Source: Chlorella sorokiniana
Taxonomy: Eukaryota; Chlorophyta; Trebouxiophyceae; Chlorellales; Chlorellaceae
NCBI GenBank assembly: GCA_025917655.1
Contig: CP084613.1
Coordinates: forward strand, 558,001 to 622,000
DNA length: 64,000 nt
Reading direction: 5' to 3'
Shown here: one piece after another, positions 61,627-64,000 of the stretch
Numbering within the stretch: the first letter of the stretch is position 1
How the letters are laid out: each line of letters begins with the position of its first letter
Program-made: the position numbers and the translations under genes
Notes under the pieces: model-generated
Told to the model about the DNA's origin: nothing
The model's input: the letters and a program-made list of their open reading frames with translations, nothing else
The model's database searches: none

Positions 61627-63416
61627 TCATGGCTGTGGCGGTCGACGCAAGGCTTGCAACGCCGCGCGCGCTTCCGCCTCGCCCAGCGGCGGCACGTGGG
61701 ACAGTGCGGTGTTGGCCTCGACATTTGCAGGCGCTTTGTGCCCCACCAAGCTTGTCAACAGCCCCGGACTGCTGCGCGCCAGCTGCAGCAGCCGCGGCGC
61801 CGTGCCCTGGATGCCCGCAAGCTGCGGCGCGGCTGCCACGGCCCGGGCCAGCTGCGCGTCTTTCAGCAGCTCCCCTTGCAGCAGCGGCCCGCTCCCAAAC
61901 AGGCCCACCCCAAGCTGCAGCGCAGATGGGATTGGGGCCGTTATTACGCCTAAAGGATATTAAAGCATCATAGGCTCAACAGCGGCAATGGCCAGGCTGG
62001 AGAAGGGCGGGGCGCAGCAGAGGGGCGCACCTGCGCTGCTGCTTGCTCCAGGGTAACGCTCGTGCGAGCGCCGCCCTGCAGCACCTCCTGCCACGGCTGC
62101 AGCCAGGCCTCGGGCATGGCCGCGCTGACCGGGAGCTGGATGTACCTGCAGCGAGACAGCAGCGCCTCGCGCAGCCCGCTCAGCTTGCTTGCTTCACCCG
62201 GCGGCAGCTCGGCAGTCGATTTGGGAGGGCACATGTGCTGATCGAGGCGGCCGCGGCGCTCACCGGAAGCCGTGGTCCGTGCCTCCGACCTCCTTTGCCA
62301 GCTCCACAATGGCTTGGAGGCTGAGGTGGCCGCGGTTGGTCGGCGGCACCCTGCAGCACGGGGGGCGCCGCACCCCAATCGCTTGGCCCGCTGCCGGTTC
62401 ACTTGGCCCTACCGTGCGCCCTCTGGCAGCGGCAACCTCATGCTGGCCGGCCACGCCTTGCTGCTGCCCAGGCGGGCTGGATTGCAAGGCCAGGGCGGCG
62501 GGGAAGCACCCCATGCCCGACACACCAATGCAGCCCTTGCACCCGACACCCAGCCGCAGGCGTTTGGCCGAGGCACACCTGAAGCAGCTCCAGGAGGCGA
62601 TGCCGTATGCGCGGATGCGCCCCGCCGCCGCGCCTCCTCGCAGAAACCAAAGGCGGCGCGCAGGCGGGCCATGAACGCGTCGCGGCCCAGCGCCGCCAGC
62701 TGGCTCTCCGCGGGGTTGTGCAGATACAGGAGGTCCACGCTGGCCAGCCCCAGCTCCGAGAGGGAGCGGGCCAGGGAGGCGGCCAGGAAGGGCGGCGCCA
62801 TGCTGTGCACGCCGCCCGCCACATCAGCAGGCGCCACCTCGTCCGCCGCCAGCAGCCGCTCCAGCAGCCCATCTGCCGGGGCAGAGGGTGACGCCAGCAC
62901 ATGACTTGCAGCGCAGTCACTAGCGGTTGGCCTGCAAGCCAGGCCCCCGTCTGCCAGCCCATGCTGCCTTGGGAGCAACCTTGATGACATGTTCAGGCTG
63001 TCCGCGCAGCACCCACCCACCTGGCGGGTAGCCCGCCTTGGTGGAGACAAAGAGCTGGTCGCGCTCAGCATCACCCAGCACTCGCAGCGCACGCAGCGCG
63101 CGCCCCACCGCCGTCTCCGCCCGCCCGCCCCGGTAGTTGGCTGCCGTGTCGATCACGTTCCAGCCGGCCGAGATTGACTGCAGAGCACGCAGGGGATGTG
63201 CATTCATGGACGTTGCAGGGCAGCATGGAGGCACCTCTCCACCACGCTGCCAGCAGCAGTGCAGCGGCTTGCCTTCAGAACAGCGTTGGTCACCGCCTCA
63301 TCAGTGGCATCGTCGCTGGGCCCCAGGTAGGTGCCCACCCCCAGGCTGCTGAGGGTCAGGGACGCGTTTGGCGCGGCATCCACGCCTGCGCGCACGCCGA
63401 TGCGGAGGGTAAGCAT
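61627..63416 (-). CDS. Aldo/keto reductase
   Basis: NADPH-dependent carbonyl reductase of the AKR barrel fold. Exons: 63385-63273 (or from ATG 63416), 63176-63021, 62872-62579, 62350-62264, 62145-62031, 61914-61627 (TGA). Motifs: LTLSSLGVGTYLGPSDDATD; NVIDTAANYRGGRAETAVGR with catalytic Asp and Tyr; QLFVSTKAGY with catalytic Lys; SVDLLYLHNPAES with catalytic His; RIRAYGIASWSCF; then VTLEQAAA and C-terminal QLGVGLFGSGPLLQ. All four residues of the AKR tetrad are present. The intron after 63273 is GC-AG. The frame breaks at 62620-62623 (CCCC on the + strand, needs five). Start is uncertain: ATG 63416 reads MLTLRIGVRAGVDAAPNASL, but the exon may instead be spliced to the ShKT exons upstream. Substrate unknown. 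Confidence 0.85.
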
Positions 63417-63528
63417 TGGCGGGGCTGGGAGGCTGCGGCTGGGGGACCCTGCCCGATACATCACGGCACTGCTGTTGAATCCGTGAAGCAAGGATCCGAA
63501 GGAGGTGCGTGCTGCAGCCCAGGCCCAC

Positions 63529-64000
63529 CTGAATAGCGCAGGGGTGCTCGCGGAAGTGCCCCGCTGCGGCCTCGGCCCCCGTGGCGAAGCGCGCTGTGCC
63601 CGCAGCGCTCGCGTGGCCGGCCCACGGCCCGTCCATCACACTGGCGAAGCACTGTGGGGCCACCTTGCAGCTTGCCTTGCTGCAGGAAGGTAAGAATGGG
63701 GCCCGGAGGGGGCAAGGTGGGGTGTGGGTTTTGGGGGCGTCGCACTGTGGCACCCAGCGCGAACGGCCACATCCATCAGTCACGTGGCGAGCGGTGGGGG
63801 TGCCTCACCAAAACTTGCGCATGAAGACGGGGTTGCGGAGGCACTCTCCGGCTCGCGCCCACCCCGGGCACTGCTCGGGCCGCTCGTCTGAGGGGCAGCC
63901 CTCCCCAAGGTGCTCGGTGGTCAGGGCTGCAGCCGCGACGCCCTTGCCGCCGCCAACGCCCCCGCTTCCAGCGCTGCCTCTCAGCAGGCCGCTCAGCAAG
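63529..64000 (-). CDS. ShKT-domain exons, 5' partial (own gene or N-terminus of the reductase)
   Basis: Two exons, 64000-63809 (continuing beyond the window) and 63680-63529. Joined across the intron they encode a cysteine module with spacing typical of ShKT domains: CPSDERPEQCPGWARAGEC, NPVFMRKFCKASC, then a final Cys in KVAPQC. In algae and plants this module is usually at the C-terminus of prolyl 4-hydroxylases or other secreted proteins. Here the reading frame does not stop after the last Cys but continues through MDGPWAGHASAAGTARFATG to HPCAIQ and a good donor site, so something is spliced downstream. The next candidate exon is the aldo/keto reductase start, but the phase is off by one base. 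The Gly/Ala-rich segment before the module has no recognised domain. Confidence 0.6.

Overview
This is nuclear DNA of a GC-rich green alga. It resembles a trebouxiophyte (Chlorella-like) genome, but that placement is inference from style and not from a marker gene. Evidence: almost every gene is split by short GT-AG introns (with an unusual share of GC-AG introns), coding sequence is very GC-rich with long Ala/Gly/Gln/Ser tracts, TGTAA poly(A) signals follow several genes, and the gene content is that of a photosynthetic eukaryote (plastid transit peptides, pseudo-response regulator with CCT domain, plastid Cpn10, HSP101). No prokaryotic operon, CRISPR array, phage, transposon, rRNA or tRNA was recognised.

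Layout. 1-6.2 kb: two tandem TKL-type receptor-like kinase genes (+), the first cut by the window edge. 6.6-9.0 kb: an ankyrin-repeat protein with a secretory or plastid-type N-terminus (+). 9.6-15.1 kb: a large clock-type pseudo-response regulator with a C-terminal CCT domain (+). 16.3-17.4 kb: plastid co-chaperonin Cpn10 (-). 18.4-22.6 kb: a large protein whose C-terminus resembles the NARG2/ICE2 C-terminal domain (-). 23.0-27.5 kb: mitochondrial EF-Tu in 13 exons (+). 27.8-30.2 kb: a plastid-type TPR-like protein (-). 30.8-31.6 kb: a small one-span membrane protein (-). 31.9-34.3 kb: splicing factor SF3B4 (-). 34.9-37.1 kb: quinolinate phosphoribosyltransferase (+). 37.8-44.3 kb: cytosolic-type HSP101/ClpB in 18 exons (+), with heat-shock elements upstream. 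44.7-56.4 kb: a SHPRH-type SNF2/PHD/RING ubiquitin ligase (-). 56.6-58.1 kb: an RNase-inhibitor-type LRR protein (+). 59.0-61.2 kb: a plastid UbiA-family prenyltransferase (-). 61.6-63.4 kb: an aldo/keto reductase (-), preceded directly by ShKT-domain exons that run off the right edge.

The genes are mostly unrelated housekeeping and signalling genes, as expected for a eukaryotic chromosome, so no operon-like cooperation is implied. Divergent pairs with short shared upstream regions are Narg2-like/EF-Tu, SF3B4/QPT and SHPRH/LRR; LRR/UbiA and HSP101/SHPRH are convergent.

A feature of the whole window is that conserved proteins repeatedly change reading frame inside an exon, nearly always at a run of G or C (sometimes T) that is one base too short. 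This looks like homopolymer error in the assembly rather than gene decay. Gene models below give exon boundaries I placed by protein continuity and GT/GC-AG sites; frame breaks are reported where they occur.
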